Positions 53,854 to 63,366 of a stretch of DNA of 64,000 nt are shown here, one piece after another. Every line of letters starts with the position of its first letter. The first letter of the stretch is position 1. The translations under genes and the position numbers were made by a program. The notes under the pieces are model-generated. The model saw only the letters and a list, made by a program, of their open reading frames with translations. It did not search any database and was not told the DNA's origin. Source of the stretch: Brevundimonas naejangsanensis (GTDB lineage: Bacteria > Pseudomonadota > Alphaproteobacteria > Caulobacterales > Caulobacteraceae); contig NZ_CP015614.1 in NCBI RefSeq assembly GCF_000635915.2, positions 975,501 through 1,039,500 of the forward strand. Direction: 5' to 3'.

Positions 53854-54792
53854 GTGCCCGCCGACCGACCCGCCAGGGGCGACAGCCCAGAAATCGCCGC
53901 CGAGGCGCTGAAGACGGGACGTCTGGTCATCCTGCCGACCGAGACGGTCTATGGCCTGGCGGCCGACGCCTCCAACCCTCAGGCGGTGGCGCGCATCTTC
54001 GAGGCCAAGGGGCGGCCGCGCTTCAATCCTCTGATCGCCCATGTCGCCAACGCCGTGGACGCCGAAGACATCGCCGTGTTCGACGCCAGGGCGCGGGCGC
54101 TGGCCGAAGCCTTCTGGCCGGGGCCGCTGACGATCGTCGCGCCGGTTCGGGACCGCGATCGGGTGTGCGATCTGGCGCGGGCGGGGCTGGACAGCGTGGC
54201 CGTGCGGGTGCCGGCACATCCGCGGGCCCGGGCGGTCATCGGCGCCTTTGGCGGGCCGGTCGTCGCCCCCTCGGCCAACCGTTCCGGACGGCCCAGCCCG
54301 ACGACCTTTGCTGATGCTCTGGAGGAGACGGGTCATGCCGTGGGCGCGGCGGTCGATGGCGGCTCCTGCGCCGTGGGGGTGGAAAGCACCGTCGTCTCGG
54401 TGCTCGACGGCAAGGTTTCCCTGCTGCGTCCCGGCTCCGTCACCCGCGAAGAACTTCAGGCCGTGGTCGGGCCGCTGGATGAAGGCGGGCAGGGGCATCG
54501 CTCGCCCGGTCGGCTGGCTCTGCATTACGCGCCCGACGCCCCGGTGCGGATCGAGGCGGAGGGCGCCAAGGACGGCGAAATCCTGCTGGGGTTCGGTCCA
54601 AACGTCGGCGATCCGCGCTGGAGCCTCAGCCCGACCGGGGACCTGCGCGAGGCGGCGGCCAATTTGTTTCGACTGTTGCGTGAGGCGGACCGGACGCGGC
54701 CCGCTGGGATCGCTGTGTCGCCCGTTCCGGCCAAGGGGCTGGGCGAGGCGATCAACGACCGTCTGCGTCGTGCGGCGGGCTTCGTCGGCTAG
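53854..54792 (+). CDS. tsaC: Threonylcarbamoyl-AMP synthase (Sua5/TsaC)
   Basis: A 312-residue enzyme making threonylcarbamoyl-AMP for the t6A37 modification of tRNAs. The YrdC domain starts IAAEALKTGRLVILPTETVY and contains KGRPRFNPLIAHV, FWPGPLTIVAPV, VAVRVPAHPRARAVI and APSANRSGRPSPTTF. A C-terminal Sua5 domain (RLALHYAPDAPVRIEAEGAK) follows. I prefer GTG 53854 (AAGGA ten bases before); ATG 53809 is in frame and possible. The stop (CTAG) is shared with the convergent patatin gene. Confidence 0.93.
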   Translation: MPADRPARGDSPEIAAEALKTGRLVILPTETVYGLAADASNPQAVARIFEAKGRPRFNPLIAHVANAVDAEDIAVFDARARALAEAFWPGPLTIVAPVRDRDRVCDLARAGLDSVAVRVPAHPRARAVIGAFGGPVVAPSANRSGRPSPTTFADALEETGHAVGAAVDGGSCAVGVESTVVSVLDGKVSLLRPGSVTREELQAVVGPLDEGGQGHRSPGRLALHYAPDAPVRIEAEGAKDGEILLGFGPNVGDPRWSLSPTGDLREAAANLFRLLREADRTRPAGIAVSPVPAKGLGEAINDRLRRAAGFVG

Positions 54793-55814
54793 AGGAAGCG
54801 CGCCTTTACATCCACGCTGGACGCCTTGCCGACCTTGGGCAGACAGTTTTCAAGCCAGGCCTCGGCCGCCGTCCGGCCGTGCTGCTTCAGCTTGTTCAGA
54901 TAGCGCCACTCCGTATCGAACTTGGAGTGGAGCGACTCGCCGCCCAGCCACTCATCCGCTTCGATGACGTGGATGCGGATGCCGCGCCGACGGTCCTCGC
55001 CGGGCTTCAGCTTGCCCTCGGCGATCAGGTCTTGAACGAAGGCGACGGCGCGCAGTTCGGCGACCAGCGGGGCGTTGAAGACGATCTCGTTCAGCCGGTC
55101 GTTGATGTCGCCCGCCTCGCGCGGGGCCTCGTCGCGCTGGAACGGATTGAGCGGCAGCAGCAGGATATCGTCCGGCGTGTCGGTGTAGAACAGCGGCCAC
55201 AGCGCCGGATTGGCCAGATAACCGCCATCCCAATAGGGCTCGCCCTCGATCTCAACCGCCTGAAACAACTGGGGCAGGCAGGCAGAGGCCAGCAGCACCT
55301 CCGGCGCCATTTCACCCGACTTGAAGATGCGCGAGCGGCCCGCGCGCACCGCCGTCGTCGACACGAACATCTGGATGGAGGAGGCGCGCAGGGCCTCGAA
55401 ATCCACCGCCGTCTCCAGCACCCGGCGCAGCGGGTTCAGGTTGAAGGGGTTGAAGGAGTAGGGGCTCATCGACAGGGCCAGCGTCTGTCCCGCCTGCCAC
55501 ATCGGCGTGCCCTTCAGCCAGTCGGGCGTCAGGGCCTTGGACCAGACGGCGCTGTCGCCGAAGACGTTGCGGCCGCCGGACTGGTTCACCTCGCGCCATA
55601 GGGTGTCGAGCGCTTCGCGACCCCCCTCGGCGCCGCCACGCTCCAGCCCGGTGATCAGGGCGGCGGCGTTCATTGCTCCGGCCGAGGCGGCGGTGACGGC
55701 GCGCACGTCCAGCACATCGGCCTCAAGCAGCCGGTCCAGTACGCCCCATTGAAAAGCGCCGTGAGCGCCGCCGCCCTGCAGGGCCAGACAGACAGGTTTG
55801 CGTTTCGCCGCCAT
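54789..55814 (-). CDS. Patatin-like phospholipase
   Basis: A 341-residue lipid hydrolase with a Ser-Asp dyad. The oxyanion loop is LALQGGGAHGAFQWGVLDRL, the nucleophile is Ser44 in AASAGAMNAAAL (GxSxG with Ala first), and the Asp is in YWDGGYLANPALWPL. The variant AxSxG is seen in many alphaproteobacterial patatins. There is no signal peptide, so it probably acts from the cytoplasm on membrane lipid or storage granules; 3-hydroxybutyrate dehydrogenase next to it makes a link to polyhydroxyalkanoate metabolism possible but unproven. Confidence 0.9.
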   Translation of the reverse strand: MAAKRKPVCLALQGGGAHGAFQWGVLDRLLEADVLDVRAVTAASAGAMNAAALITGLERGGAEGGREALDTLWREVNQSGGRNVFGDSAVWSKALTPDWLKGTPMWQAGQTLALSMSPYSFNPFNLNPLRRVLETAVDFEALRASSIQMFVSTTAVRAGRSRIFKSGEMAPEVLLASACLPQLFQAVEIEGEPYWDGGYLANPALWPLFYTDTPDDILLLPLNPFQRDEAPREAGDINDRLNEIVFNAPLVAELRAVAFVQDLIAEGKLKPGEDRRRGIRIHVIEADEWLGGESLHSKFDTEWRYLNKLKQHGRTAAEAWLENCLPKVGKASSVDVKARFL

Positions 55815-55854
55815 CAGCCTCTCCGTCTTTCGGCCCGAGCGGCCGCTGAGAAGG

Positions 55855-56652
55855 CTATTGCGCCGTCCAGCCGCCGTCGACGGAGAAGTGGGCGCCGTTG
55901 GCCGAAGCGCCGAGGTCCGACGCCAGATAGAGGAAGATGCCCGCCAGTTCGTCGGTCGTGACGAAACGCTTGGTCGGCTGCGAGCCGAGAATGACGTTCT
56001 TCATCACGTCTTCCTCGCTCATGTTGCGGGTGCGGGCCTGGTCCTGGATCTGCTTGGAGACGATGGGGGTCTCGACAAAGCCGGGGCAGATGGCGTTGCA
56101 GGTGATGTTCTCCTGCGCCAGCTCCAGCGCCACCGTCTTGGTGAAGCCGATCACGCCGTGCTTGGCCGCGACATAGGCCGACTTGAACGGGCTGGCGACC
56201 AGGCCGTGGGCCGAGGCGACGTTGATGATGCGGCCGCGCCCCTGCGCCTTCATGATCGGGATCGCCGCCTTGGTGGCGTAGAAGGTCGAGGACAGGTTGA
56301 TGGCGATGATCTTCTCCCACGCCTCGGCGGGGAAGTTCTCGACGGCTTCGACGTGCTGGATGCCGGCGTTGTTGACCAGGATGTCGAGGCGGCCCAGTTC
56401 GCGATGGGCCGTGGCGATCATGTCGTCGATCTGATCCGGCTGGGTCATATCGGCCGGGTGGTAGAGGACGCGCACGCCGGTCTCGGCCGCCAGATCGGCG
56501 CGGGTCTTCTCAATGGCGTCGGCGTCGCCCAGGCCGTTCAGCATCACGTCGCCGCCGCACAGGGCGACCGCCCGCGCAAACGCCAGTCCGATGCCCGAGG
56601 TCGAGCCGGTGACGACCGCGACCCGGCCCTTGAGATCGTTCATAGCGAACAT
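55855..56652 (-). CDS. bdhA: 3-Hydroxybutyrate dehydrogenase
   Basis: A 265-residue short-chain dehydrogenase (NAD-dependent, 3-hydroxybutyrate to acetoacetate). The dinucleotide loop is VVTGSTSGIGLAFARAVA, NNAG occurs as VNNAGIQHVEAV, and the catalytic Ser-Tyr-Lys are in NVASAHGLVAS and YVAAKHGVIGFTK. The closing DGGWTAQ is common in this subgroup. The second Met (MNDLKGRVAVVTG) may be the true start. It lies 40 bp upstream of the patatin gene on the same strand. Confidence 0.9.
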   Translation of the reverse strand: MFAMNDLKGRVAVVTGSTSGIGLAFARAVALCGGDVMLNGLGDADAIEKTRADLAAETGVRVLYHPADMTQPDQIDDMIATAHRELGRLDILVNNAGIQHVEAVENFPAEAWEKIIAINLSSTFYATKAAIPIMKAQGRGRIINVASAHGLVASPFKSAYVAAKHGVIGFTKTVALELAQENITCNAICPGFVETPIVSKQIQDQARTRNMSEEDVMKNVILGSQPTKRFVTTDELAGIFLYLASDLGASANGAHFSVDGGWTAQ

Positions 56653-56717
56653 GACAGAAAGAACCCGTGGCTAATGATGCTGCAACGCACCCTAGCGGCA
56701 GTCGTTCAATCTGGCGA

Positions 56718-57491
56718 TCAGGAATTTCCTTCCCTGATGAATATCCAGTCCGTGTCCGTCGAAAGGCTCTTGTCGAAGCGATAGCCGTCGCGGTCGAAGG
56801 CCTTCAGGTCCACGGCTTTCTCCAGCCGGTTCTCGATGGCGAACCGGGCCATGCCGCCGCGCGCCTTCTTGGCGTAGAAGGAGATAATGCGGGCCTGGCC
56901 GTCCTTCTGTTCCTTGAAGTGAGGGGTCACGACCGGCAGCTTCAGCGCCTTGGCGTCGACCGCGCCGAAATATTCATGGCTGGCAAGGTTCACCAGCGTC
57001 TGCTCGGACAGTTTGCCGGCGTCCTCGTTCAGGCGCAGAGAAATCCGCTCGCCCCAGAAATCATACAGGGTGGCCCCGCGCTTGGTCTTAAGCCGCACGC
57101 CCATCTCCAGCCGATAGGGCTGGATCGCGTCCAGCGGACGCAACAGGCCGTAGAACCCCGACAGGATGCGCAGGTGATCCTGCGCCCAGTTCAGATCCTC
57201 GACCGACAGGGTGCGGGCCGACAGCCCGTCATAGACATCGCCCGCAAAGGCGAAGACGGCCTGCAGGGCGCCTTCCGACGTATCGTTGTCGAAGGCCTGG
57301 AAGCGCTGATAGTTCAGTTCGGCCAGGGCGTCGGAAATCGACATCAGGCGGCGCAGGTCCGCGCGGCTGAGTTCACGCGTCACCTTCGCCAGTTCGGCCG
57401 TCTCATCGGCGCATCGCCTTGGCGTCACAGGGGCGTCGATGGCGGGCGGGTTGAAGTCCAGCTTTTTGGCCGGGGACAGGACGATCAGCAA
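56718..57491 (-). CDS. yaaA: Peroxide stress protein YaaA
   Basis: A 257-residue protein that limits free iron and damage during peroxide stress. Start TTG 57491 gives the family N-terminus MLIVLSPAKKLDF, behind an AGGGAG site; the upstream start adds 13 unlike residues. Conserved segments include YQRFQAFD, FAGDVYDGLSA and LASHEYFGAVDA, and a C-terminal FYAKKARGGMARFA. Length is standard (about 258). Confidence 0.93.
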   Translation of the reverse strand: MLIVLSPAKKLDFNPPAIDAPVTPRRCADETAELAKVTRELSRADLRRLMSISDALAELNYQRFQAFDNDTSEGALQAVFAFAGDVYDGLSARTLSVEDLNWAQDHLRILSGFYGLLRPLDAIQPYRLEMGVRLKTKRGATLYDFWGERISLRLNEDAGKLSEQTLVNLASHEYFGAVDAKALKLPVVTPHFKEQKDGQARIISFYAKKARGGMARFAIENRLEKAVDLKAFDRDGYRFDKSLSTDTDWIFIREGNS

Positions 57492-57586
57492 GACGATCGA
57501 CTCCCTATGCGTCTCAAGAGCGGGCCTCATAGGCCGCTTCCATGACGTTTTGAACCGCCTGAAACGTCACAGACGGTCGCAAGTCC

Positions 57587-58990
57587 TCAGACGAGGACCG
57601 CCGGGTTCATGATCCGCTGGGGGTCGATGGCCTGACGGATCGCCTGCATGGTCGCGATTTCGAGCGGCGATTTGTAACGCCGGGCTTCGTCGGTTTTCAG
57701 CCGTCCCAGGCCGTGTTCAGCCGAAATCGAGCCGTCGTAACGGGCCACGACGTCGTGCACGACCTGCGATCCCTCCATCCAGCGGGCGATGAAGGCGGCG
57801 ATGTCCTCGCCCTTCCCGGGGATCACGTCATAGTGAAGATTGCCGTCGCCGACATGGCCGAAGACCGACACGCGGCAACCCGGGTGGAACCGCTCCACCG
57901 CCGCCGTGGCCTCGTCGATGAAGTCAGCGATTCGCGATACGGGAACGGAAACGTCGTGTTTCCAGCCGCCGCCTTCGGGCTTGAGGGCGGCCGAATGCTC
58001 TTCGCGCAGACGCCAGAACTCGGCCTTCTGGGCGTCATTCTGGGCGATGGCGGCGTCGACGATCAATCCTTCCTCGAAGGCGGCGGTCAGCAGACGCTCC
58101 ATCGCCGCCTCGGCGCCGTTCGGCTCGCCCGAAGCCAGTTCGATCAGCACATACCAGGGCGGCGTCGATTCCAGCGGTTCGCGCGTGTCGGGGATGTTCT
58201 TAAGCACCAGGCTCATGCCCAGCCGCTTCATCAGCTCGAAGGCCTCGACCCCGCCGCCCGTCTCGGCCTTGGCGCGGGCGAGCAGCACGACGGCGTCGTG
58301 GTGGCTTTCCAGGCCGACGATAGCCGTGGCGCGGCTGCGCATGATGGGGAACAGCTTCAGCGTCGCCGCCGTGATGACGCCCAGAGTGCCTTCGGCGCCG
58401 ATGAACATCTGCTTCAGGTCGTAGCCGGTGTTGTCCTTGCGCAGACGCTTCAGGCCATTGAAGACCTGACCGTCGGGCATGACCGCCTCAATGCCCAGCA
58501 CCAGATCGCGCATCATGCCGTAGCGCAGGACCGCCGTGCCGCCCGCATTGGTCGAGATGACGCCGCCGATGGTGGCCGAGCCCTCGGCCGCGAGGCTGAG
58601 CGGGAAGAAGCGGTCCTTCTCCTTGGCCAGTTCCTGCGCCTCCAGCAGGGTCACGCCCGCCTCGACCGTCATGGCGTCGTCCAGCGGCGTCACGTCGCGC
58701 ACCGTCCGCAGCTTGCGCGTGGACAGCAGCACCTCGCCATAGGGAATTTGACCGCCGACCAGTCCGGTGCCGCCGCCCTGGGTCACAATGGCGGTACCGT
58801 GACGGGCGCAGATCTCGACAGCGCGGGCGACCTCCTCGGTCGTGCGCGGTTGCAACAGCAGAGGCGTCTCGCCCGTCCAGCGGCCGCGCCATTCGGTCAG
58901 CCACGGCGCCATCTCGGCGGCGTCTTGCGTCCAGGCGCCGGGCAGGGCGGCCTTGAGTTCAGCGAGCGATTCTGGCGTGGGGAGGGTCAT
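57587..58990 (-). CDS. FAD-linked oxidase (GlcD / D-2-hydroxyacid dehydrogenase type)
   Basis: A 467-residue flavoenzyme of the FAD-binding-4 family. The FAD loop is [20 protein letters not shown], and [40 protein letters not shown] and [14 protein letters not shown] (C-terminal metal/substrate region) match the D-lactate / D-2-hydroxyglutarate dehydrogenase branch. ATG 58990 starts close to the PESLAEL domain. It is divergent from the NUDIX gene across 77 bp. Confidence 0.9.
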   Translation of the reverse strand: MTLPTPESLAELKAALPGAWTQDAAEMAPWLTEWRGRWTGETPLLLQPRTTEEVARAVEICARHGTAIVTQGGGTGLVGGQIPYGEVLLSTRKLRTVRDVTPLDDAMTVEAGVTLLEAQELAKEKDRFFPLSLAAEGSATIGGVISTNAGGTAVLRYGMMRDLVLGIEAVMPDGQVFNGLKRLRKDNTGYDLKQMFIGAEGTLGVITAATLKLFPIMRSRATAIVGLESHHDAVVLLARAKAETGGGVEAFELMKRLGMSLVLKNIPDTREPLESTPPWYVLIELASGEPNGAEAAMERLLTAAFEEGLIVDAAIAQNDAQKAEFWRLREEHSAALKPEGGGWKHDVSVPVSRIADFIDEATAAVERFHPGCRVSVFGHVGDGNLHYDVIPGKGEDIAAFIARWMEGSQVVHDVVARYDGSISAEHGLGRLKTDEARRYKSPLEIATMQAIRQAIDPQRIMNPAVLV

Positions 58991-59067
58991 ATCGGCCTTG
59001 TGGCAAAAGGCGCGCCGTGGTGGAAGCGCAAAACCTTGCCTTCTGGCGGTCAATTCAAGGGCAAAAC

Positions 59068-59520
59068 ATGATTCCGACGCCGGCTGTGGGCGTGGTGTGC
59101 CTGAAAGGCGATGAAGTCCTGCTGATCCAGCGCGGCACGCCGCCGCGGGTGGGCGAGTGGAGCCTGCCGGGCGGGCGGCTGGAGCCGGGCGAGCGCCTGG
59201 CCGACGCCGCCTTGCGGGAACTGCGCGAGGAAACCGGCGTCGAGGCGGAGTTGATCGGTCTGGTCGACGTGGTGGACGGCCTGTTTCCAGAGGCTGGGCG
59301 TCATTATGTCCTGATCGACTACGCCGCGCGCTGGATCGCGGGCGAGCCCGTGGCGGCCGATGACGCTACGGAAGCGGCCTTTTTCCCGTTCGAGGCCGCG
59401 CTGGCCAAGGTGGATTGGGACGAAACGCGGCGGATCATCCGTATGGCGCGCCGGATGGCTGACGGTGATGTCATGTTGAGGGAACCGGATTCGATGGCGC
59501 AGCCGGCGTCCGGCGGATAA
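59068..59520 (+). CDS. NUDIX hydrolase
   Basis: A 150-residue pyrophosphohydrolase. The NUDIX box spans about residues 33-55 and is complete: [20 protein letters not shown] followed by [20 protein letters not shown] at the N-terminus matches the ADP-ribose pyrophosphatase or RppH-like short family; the substrate is not evident. ATG 59068 was preferred to the earlier start, which lies in the promoter of the oxidase gene. The gene for the SPFH protein follows 25 bp later. Confidence 0.88.
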   Translation: MIPTPAVGVVCLKGDEVLLIQRGTPPRVGEWSLPGGRLEPGERLADAALRELREETGVEAELIGLVDVVDGLFPEAGRHYVLIDYAARWIAGEPVAADDATEAAFFPFEAALAKVDWDETRRIIRMARRMADGDVMLREPDSMAQPASGG

Positions 59521-59545
59521 GCTGGTGTCCACATCGGAGGGCCTA

Positions 59546-60583
59546 ATGAATTTTTCGCTGATTTTCTTTGTGATGTTCGCGGTCTTCGCGCTCATCTTCT
59601 TGTTCAGCGTGATCAAGATCGTGCCCCAGGGCCGTGAGTTCACGGTGGAGCGGTTCGGCAAATACACGAAGACACTGACGCCGGGCATCCACATCCTGAC
59701 CCCGTTCGTCGAGCGCATCGGCCGCCGCATGAACATGATGGAGCAGGTGCTGGACGTCCCGACGCAGGAGGTCATCACCAAGGACAACGCCATGGTGAAG
59801 GTCGACGCTATCGTCTTCATTCAGGTCATGGACGCCTCGGCCGCCGCCTATCGCGTCGAGAATCTGCCTTACGCCATCACCCAGTTGTGCTCGACCAATC
59901 TGCGGACCGTGGTCGGCTCCATGGATTTGGATGAAGTCCTGTTCCAGCGCGACAACATCAACTCGCGCCTGCTGACCGTCATCGATGCGGCGACCGAGCC
60001 GTGGGGCGTCAAGGTCAATCGGATCGAGATCAAGGATCTGACCCCGCCCGTCGACATCACCAACGCCATGGCCCGCCAGATGAAGGCCGAGCGAGAGCGC
60101 CGCGCTATCATCACCGAGGCGGAAGGCGAGAAGCAGGCCGCCATCGCTCGCGCCGAGGGCGCTAAACAGTCCGCCATCCTGCAGTCGGAGGGCCGCAAGG
60201 AAGCGGCGTTCCGCGATGCTGAAGCCCGTGAACGCGAGGCGGAAGCCGAGGCCAAGGCGACGGCCATGGTGTCGGAAGCCATCGCGCGCGGCGACGTCAA
60301 CGCCATCAACTACTTCGTGGCCCAGAAATATGTCGAGGCGTTCGGTGAACTGGCCCGCAACCCGACGGCCAAGACGGTCATCGTACCGGCCGAAATGGGC
60401 GGTCTGGTCGGCACCATCGCCGGGCTGGGCGAACTGGTAGGCTTGGCCAAGGAACAGCAACAGAGCCGGTCGGACATCCGTCGCGAACCGTCTCGCGCCG
60501 CGGCGGCTTCCTCGGCTTCGACGCCGCCCAGCCGCACCGTTTCGCCGCGTCGATCCGGCGGCGCCGTGCCGACGACGGAGTAG
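59546..60583 (+). CDS. qmcA: SPFH/Band 7 membrane protein (QmcA/stomatin type)
   Basis: A 345-residue protein with one N-terminal helix (residues 3-22) and a Band 7 domain: VPQGREFTVERFGKYTKTLT, RRMNMMEQVLDVPTQEVITK, VDITNAMARQMKAERERRAI. A long Ala/Glu-rich coiled coil follows (residues 165-260), and the tail is Ser/Arg-rich and likely disordered. SPFH proteins organise membrane microdomains. It is paired with NfeD, a standard operon in bacteria. The ribosome site GGAGGG precedes ATG 59546. Confidence 0.92.
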   Translation: MNFSLIFFVMFAVFALIFLFSVIKIVPQGREFTVERFGKYTKTLTPGIHILTPFVERIGRRMNMMEQVLDVPTQEVITKDNAMVKVDAIVFIQVMDASAAAYRVENLPYAITQLCSTNLRTVVGSMDLDEVLFQRDNINSRLLTVIDAATEPWGVKVNRIEIKDLTPPVDITNAMARQMKAERERRAIITEAEGEKQAAIARAEGAKQSAILQSEGRKEAAFRDAEAREREAEAEAKATAMVSEAIARGDVNAINYFVAQKYVEAFGELARNPTAKTVIVPAEMGGLVGTIAGLGELVGLAKEQQQSRSDIRREPSRAAAASSASTPPSRTVSPRRSGGAVPTTE

Positions 60584-60586
60584 GGC

Positions 60587-61045
60587 ATGGACTGGATCAT
60601 CTCGCTGCACGCCTCGCAGCCGTTCTGGCTCTGGCTGGCCATTGGCGTCGTGCTGTTGGGGATCGAGGCTGCGGCCTCGACCGAGTGGCTGCTGTGGCCG
60701 GCGGTGTCGGCGGGGCTGACGGCCTTGCTGACGGCGTTGGCGCCGCAACTTGGCTTGCCGATTGAAATCGGCGTGTTCGCCGCCTTGACCGTCGCGTCCA
60801 CGATCCTGTCGCGTCGCCTGATCAAGCGCGTGAATCCCCAGGATCAGCCCGACATCAACGACACCAACGTGCGCCTGATCGGCGAGCGGGCGCGGGTCGT
60901 GGAAGCCTTCGTCGATGGACGAGGGCGGGTCTTCGTGTCGGGCTCTGAATGGCCGGCCGAGATCGAAGGCGCAGGGCCTCTGGCCGGCGAGAGCGTCATC
61001 GTGGAATCAGTCATCGGTTCGCGCCTGAAGGTCAGGGCGGTCTAG
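60587..61045 (+). CDS. NfeD family membrane protein
   Basis: A 152-residue protein with two or three N-terminal helices (FWLWLAIGVVLLGIEAAAST, VSAGLTALLTALA) and a C-terminal OB-fold (residues 90-150: VRLIGERARVVEAFVDGRGR, VESVIGSRLKVRAV). Its start is 3 bp after the SPFH gene stop, so translation is coupled. NfeD partners SPFH proteins in membrane quality control. No protease-type long NfeD features are present. Confidence 0.92.
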   Translation: MDWIISLHASQPFWLWLAIGVVLLGIEAAASTEWLLWPAVSAGLTALLTALAPQLGLPIEIGVFAALTVASTILSRRLIKRVNPQDQPDINDTNVRLIGERARVVEAFVDGRGRVFVSGSEWPAEIEGAGPLAGESVIVESVIGSRLKVRAV

Positions 61046-61067
61046 GCGGCTCCAAGGACTGGAGGGG

Positions 61068-61520
61068 CTAGCGGCCCCTTAATTCGGCCACACCGCGATT
61101 GGCCAGGCCGTCGGCCCGCTCGTTCAAGGCGTGGCCGGCGTGGCCCTTGACCCAATGCCATTTGACCTCGTGGCGGCTGCGGGCCTCGTCCAGGCGCCGC
61201 CACAGGTCTTCATTCTTGACCGGCTTCTTGTCGGCGGTCTTCCAGCCCCGGGCTTTCCAGCCGCGAATCCATTCCGTCACGCCCTGCATGACGTATTTGC
61301 TGTCAGTGTGCAGATCGACGCGGCAGGGACGCTTCAGCGCGTCCAGCGCCATGATGGCCGCCATCAACTCCATGCGGTTGTTGGTGGTCAGAGCCTCGCC
61401 GCCCCAGAGTTCCTTCTCATGACCGCCGCCGGTTTGCAGGATAGCGCCCCAGCCGCCGGGGCCGGGGTTGCCCTTGCAGGCGCCGTCGGTGTGGATGATG
61501 ACGTGATCGTTAGGATTCAT
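61068..61520 (-). CDS. rnhA: Ribonuclease HI
   Basis: A 150-residue enzyme that degrades RNA in RNA-DNA hybrids. The metal ligands are in [20 protein letters not shown] (Asp), [13 protein letters not shown] (Glu), [14 protein letters not shown] (Asp) and the final [14 protein letters not shown] (Asp). ATG 61520 gives normal length. It is convergent with nfeD and divergent from tatA across 115 bp. Confidence 0.95.
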   Translation of the reverse strand: MNPNDHVIIHTDGACKGNPGPGGWGAILQTGGGHEKELWGGEALTTNNRMELMAAIMALDALKRPCRVDLHTDSKYVMQGVTEWIRGWKARGWKTADKKPVKNEDLWRRLDEARSRHEVKWHWVKGHAGHALNERADGLANRGVAELRGR

Positions 61521-61635
61521 GGTCGCGATGCCTACAGCCTCCCTTGGCGCATCGCCATCACTCAGCCTATATGACGCACAACAATCAGTCGGTGGGGCGC
61601 GCGTGGGCGCGGCCGCCCCTTGAGGAGGTATCGCC

Positions 61636-61851
61636 ATGGGCTCCATGAGCATCTGGCACTGGGCCATTGTCGTCGTTGTCGTGCTGGTCCTGTTCGGCGG
61701 CCGCGGCAAGCTGTCCGGCATCATGGGCGACGCGGCCAAGGGCATCCGCGCCTTCAAGGACGGCCTGAAGGACGACACGGACGCCAAGGGCAAGGAAGCG
61801 CCGGGCGCACTGCCGCGCACCGAGGCCGAAAAAGAAGAACTGAACCGCTGA
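61636..61851 (+). CDS. tatA: Sec-independent translocase TatA
   Basis: A 71-residue pore-forming component of the twin-arginine pathway. One N-terminal helix ([19 protein letters not shown]) is followed by the amphipathic segment ending [13 protein letters not shown] and a charged tail. A GGAGG site precedes ATG 61636. First gene of a tatABC run; several proteins in this window carry Tat-like leaders. Confidence 0.95.
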   Translation: MGSMSIWHWAIVVVVVLVLFGGRGKLSGIMGDAAKGIRAFKDGLKDDTDAKGKEAPGALPRTEAEKEELNR

Positions 61852-61874
61852 ATTTCGCCGGAAGACGCTGAACC

Positions 61875-62459
61875 ATGGGTGGTCTTGGCCCCGGCATCGG
61901 CGGGTTCGAAATCCTTGTCATCGGTCTGGTGGCCCTGCTTGTCGTGGGGCCCAAGGATCTGCCCATGCTAATGCGCAGGGTGGGCCAGTTCGTCGGCAAG
62001 GCGCGCGGCATGGCCAATGAATTCCGCGCCAGCTTTGATGAAATGGCGCGCCAGTCGGAACTGGACGACCTGCGCAAGGAGGTCGAGGCGCTGCGGTCGG
62101 GGCAGGGGATGTACGCCCTGGGCGCCGACGCGGACGAAGCTTTCAAGGACATCCGCAAGGAGCTTGAGGCGCCGCTTGAGACGCCGGCCGTCCCCGAGCC
62201 TGTCGAACAGGCCCCGGCGCAGATTGAGGTCACAGGCGTCGACGAATGGCCCGACAGCGCCACGCCCGCCGTTGCGCCCGAGCCCGCGCCCAAACCAGCG
62301 ACGAAGCCGAGAGCCAAGAAGGCGGACGCCGCCGCTGGCGCGGCCGCTTCCAAGGTCAAGTCGCGCAAGGCTACGCCTAAGTCTGACGCCCCGCCGTCCT
62401 CGCCGAAACCAGCTGCTGCACGTGCAAGGGCTCAGCGCGCCAAGAAGGTCGATCTATGA
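61875..62459 (+). CDS. tatB: Sec-independent translocase TatB
   Basis: A 194-residue receptor component of the twin-arginine pathway. The N-terminal helix and hinge read [20 protein letters not shown], followed by an amphipathic helix ([20 protein letters not shown]). The remainder is a long, Ala/Pro/Lys-rich tail ([18 protein letters not shown]), disordered as usual in alphaproteobacteria. Its stop overlaps the tatC start (ATGA). Confidence 0.95.
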   Translation: MGGLGPGIGGFEILVIGLVALLVVGPKDLPMLMRRVGQFVGKARGMANEFRASFDEMARQSELDDLRKEVEALRSGQGMYALGADADEAFKDIRKELEAPLETPAVPEPVEQAPAQIEVTGVDEWPDSATPAVAPEPAPKPATKPRAKKADAAAGAAASKVKSRKATPKSDAPPSSPKPAAARARAQRAKKVDL

Positions 62460-63343
62460 GCCGCGCCGACCATGATGAAGCCGACATCGAGGCTTCGCGC
62501 GCGCCCCTGATGGATCACCTGATCGAGCTGCGGTCGCGGCTGATGATCTGCGTGGCCGCCTTCATCATCGCCTTCATCGGCTGTTTCGCCTTTTCAGAGA
62601 CCCTCTACCTGTTTCTGGTGAAGCCCTATGTGGTCTCGGCCGCGTTCCACCAGACGGTGGGCGCGCACGGCCATGTGTCGCCGTTCAGCCTGATCCTGGG
62701 CACGGCCGGGCTGATCCCCGTGCCGGACGTGGACCACAACAGCGTGCGGTTGATCTATACGGCGCCGCTCGAAATCCTGTTCACCAAGATGAAGCTGGCG
62801 GGCTTGGGCGCGGTCATCGTCGCCTTCCCGATCCTGGCCTGGCAGTTGTATCGCTTCGTCGCGCCGGGCCTGTATCGCAATGAGAAGGGCGCCTTCCTGC
62901 CGTTCCTGATCGCGGCGCCGGTGCTGTTCCTGCTGGGCGCTGCGCTGGTCTATTACGTCATGCTGCCCTTTGTGATGTGGTTCTCGCTGAGCCAGCAGAT
63001 CATCGGGGAGAATGTGGCCGCCGAACTGCTGCCCAAGGTGTCGGACTATCTGAACCTGGTGACGGCGCTGATTCTGGCCTTCGGCCTGTGCTTCCAGTTG
63101 CCGGTCGTCATGACCCTGCTGGGCCTTGCTGGTCTGATCAGCAGCGAACTGATGGCCAAGGGGCGCCGCTACGCTATCGTGGCGGTGGTCGTGGTCGCCG
63201 CCGTGGTGACGCCCCCGGATCCGATCAGCCAGCTGATGCTGGCCGTGCCGATGGTGCTGCTCTACGAGGTGTCCATCTGGTGCGTCCGCATCATCGAGCT
63301 GCGCCGCAGGAAGGCGGATACAACTGACGGGCTGACGGCCTGA
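62456..63343 (+). CDS. tatC: Sec-independent translocase TatC
   Basis: A 295-residue, six-helix core receptor for twin-arginine signal peptides. The conserved APLMDHLIELRSRLMICVAA start contains the signal-binding region, with PLEILFTKMKLAGLGAVIVA and FVAPGLYRNEKGAFLPF further on. A short C-terminal tail (RRRKADTTDG) is cytoplasmic. It overlaps tatB by 4 bp, completing a full tatABC set in standard order. Confidence 0.96.
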   Translation: MSRADHDEADIEASRAPLMDHLIELRSRLMICVAAFIIAFIGCFAFSETLYLFLVKPYVVSAAFHQTVGAHGHVSPFSLILGTAGLIPVPDVDHNSVRLIYTAPLEILFTKMKLAGLGAVIVAFPILAWQLYRFVAPGLYRNEKGAFLPFLIAAPVLFLLGAALVYYVMLPFVMWFSLSQQIIGENVAAELLPKVSDYLNLVTALILAFGLCFQLPVVMTLLGLAGLISSELMAKGRRYAIVAVVVVAAVVTPPDPISQLMLAVPMVLLYEVSIWCVRIIELRRRKADTTDGLTA

Positions 63344-63366
63344 CAGCAGGCTGGGGCCAGCGTGGC

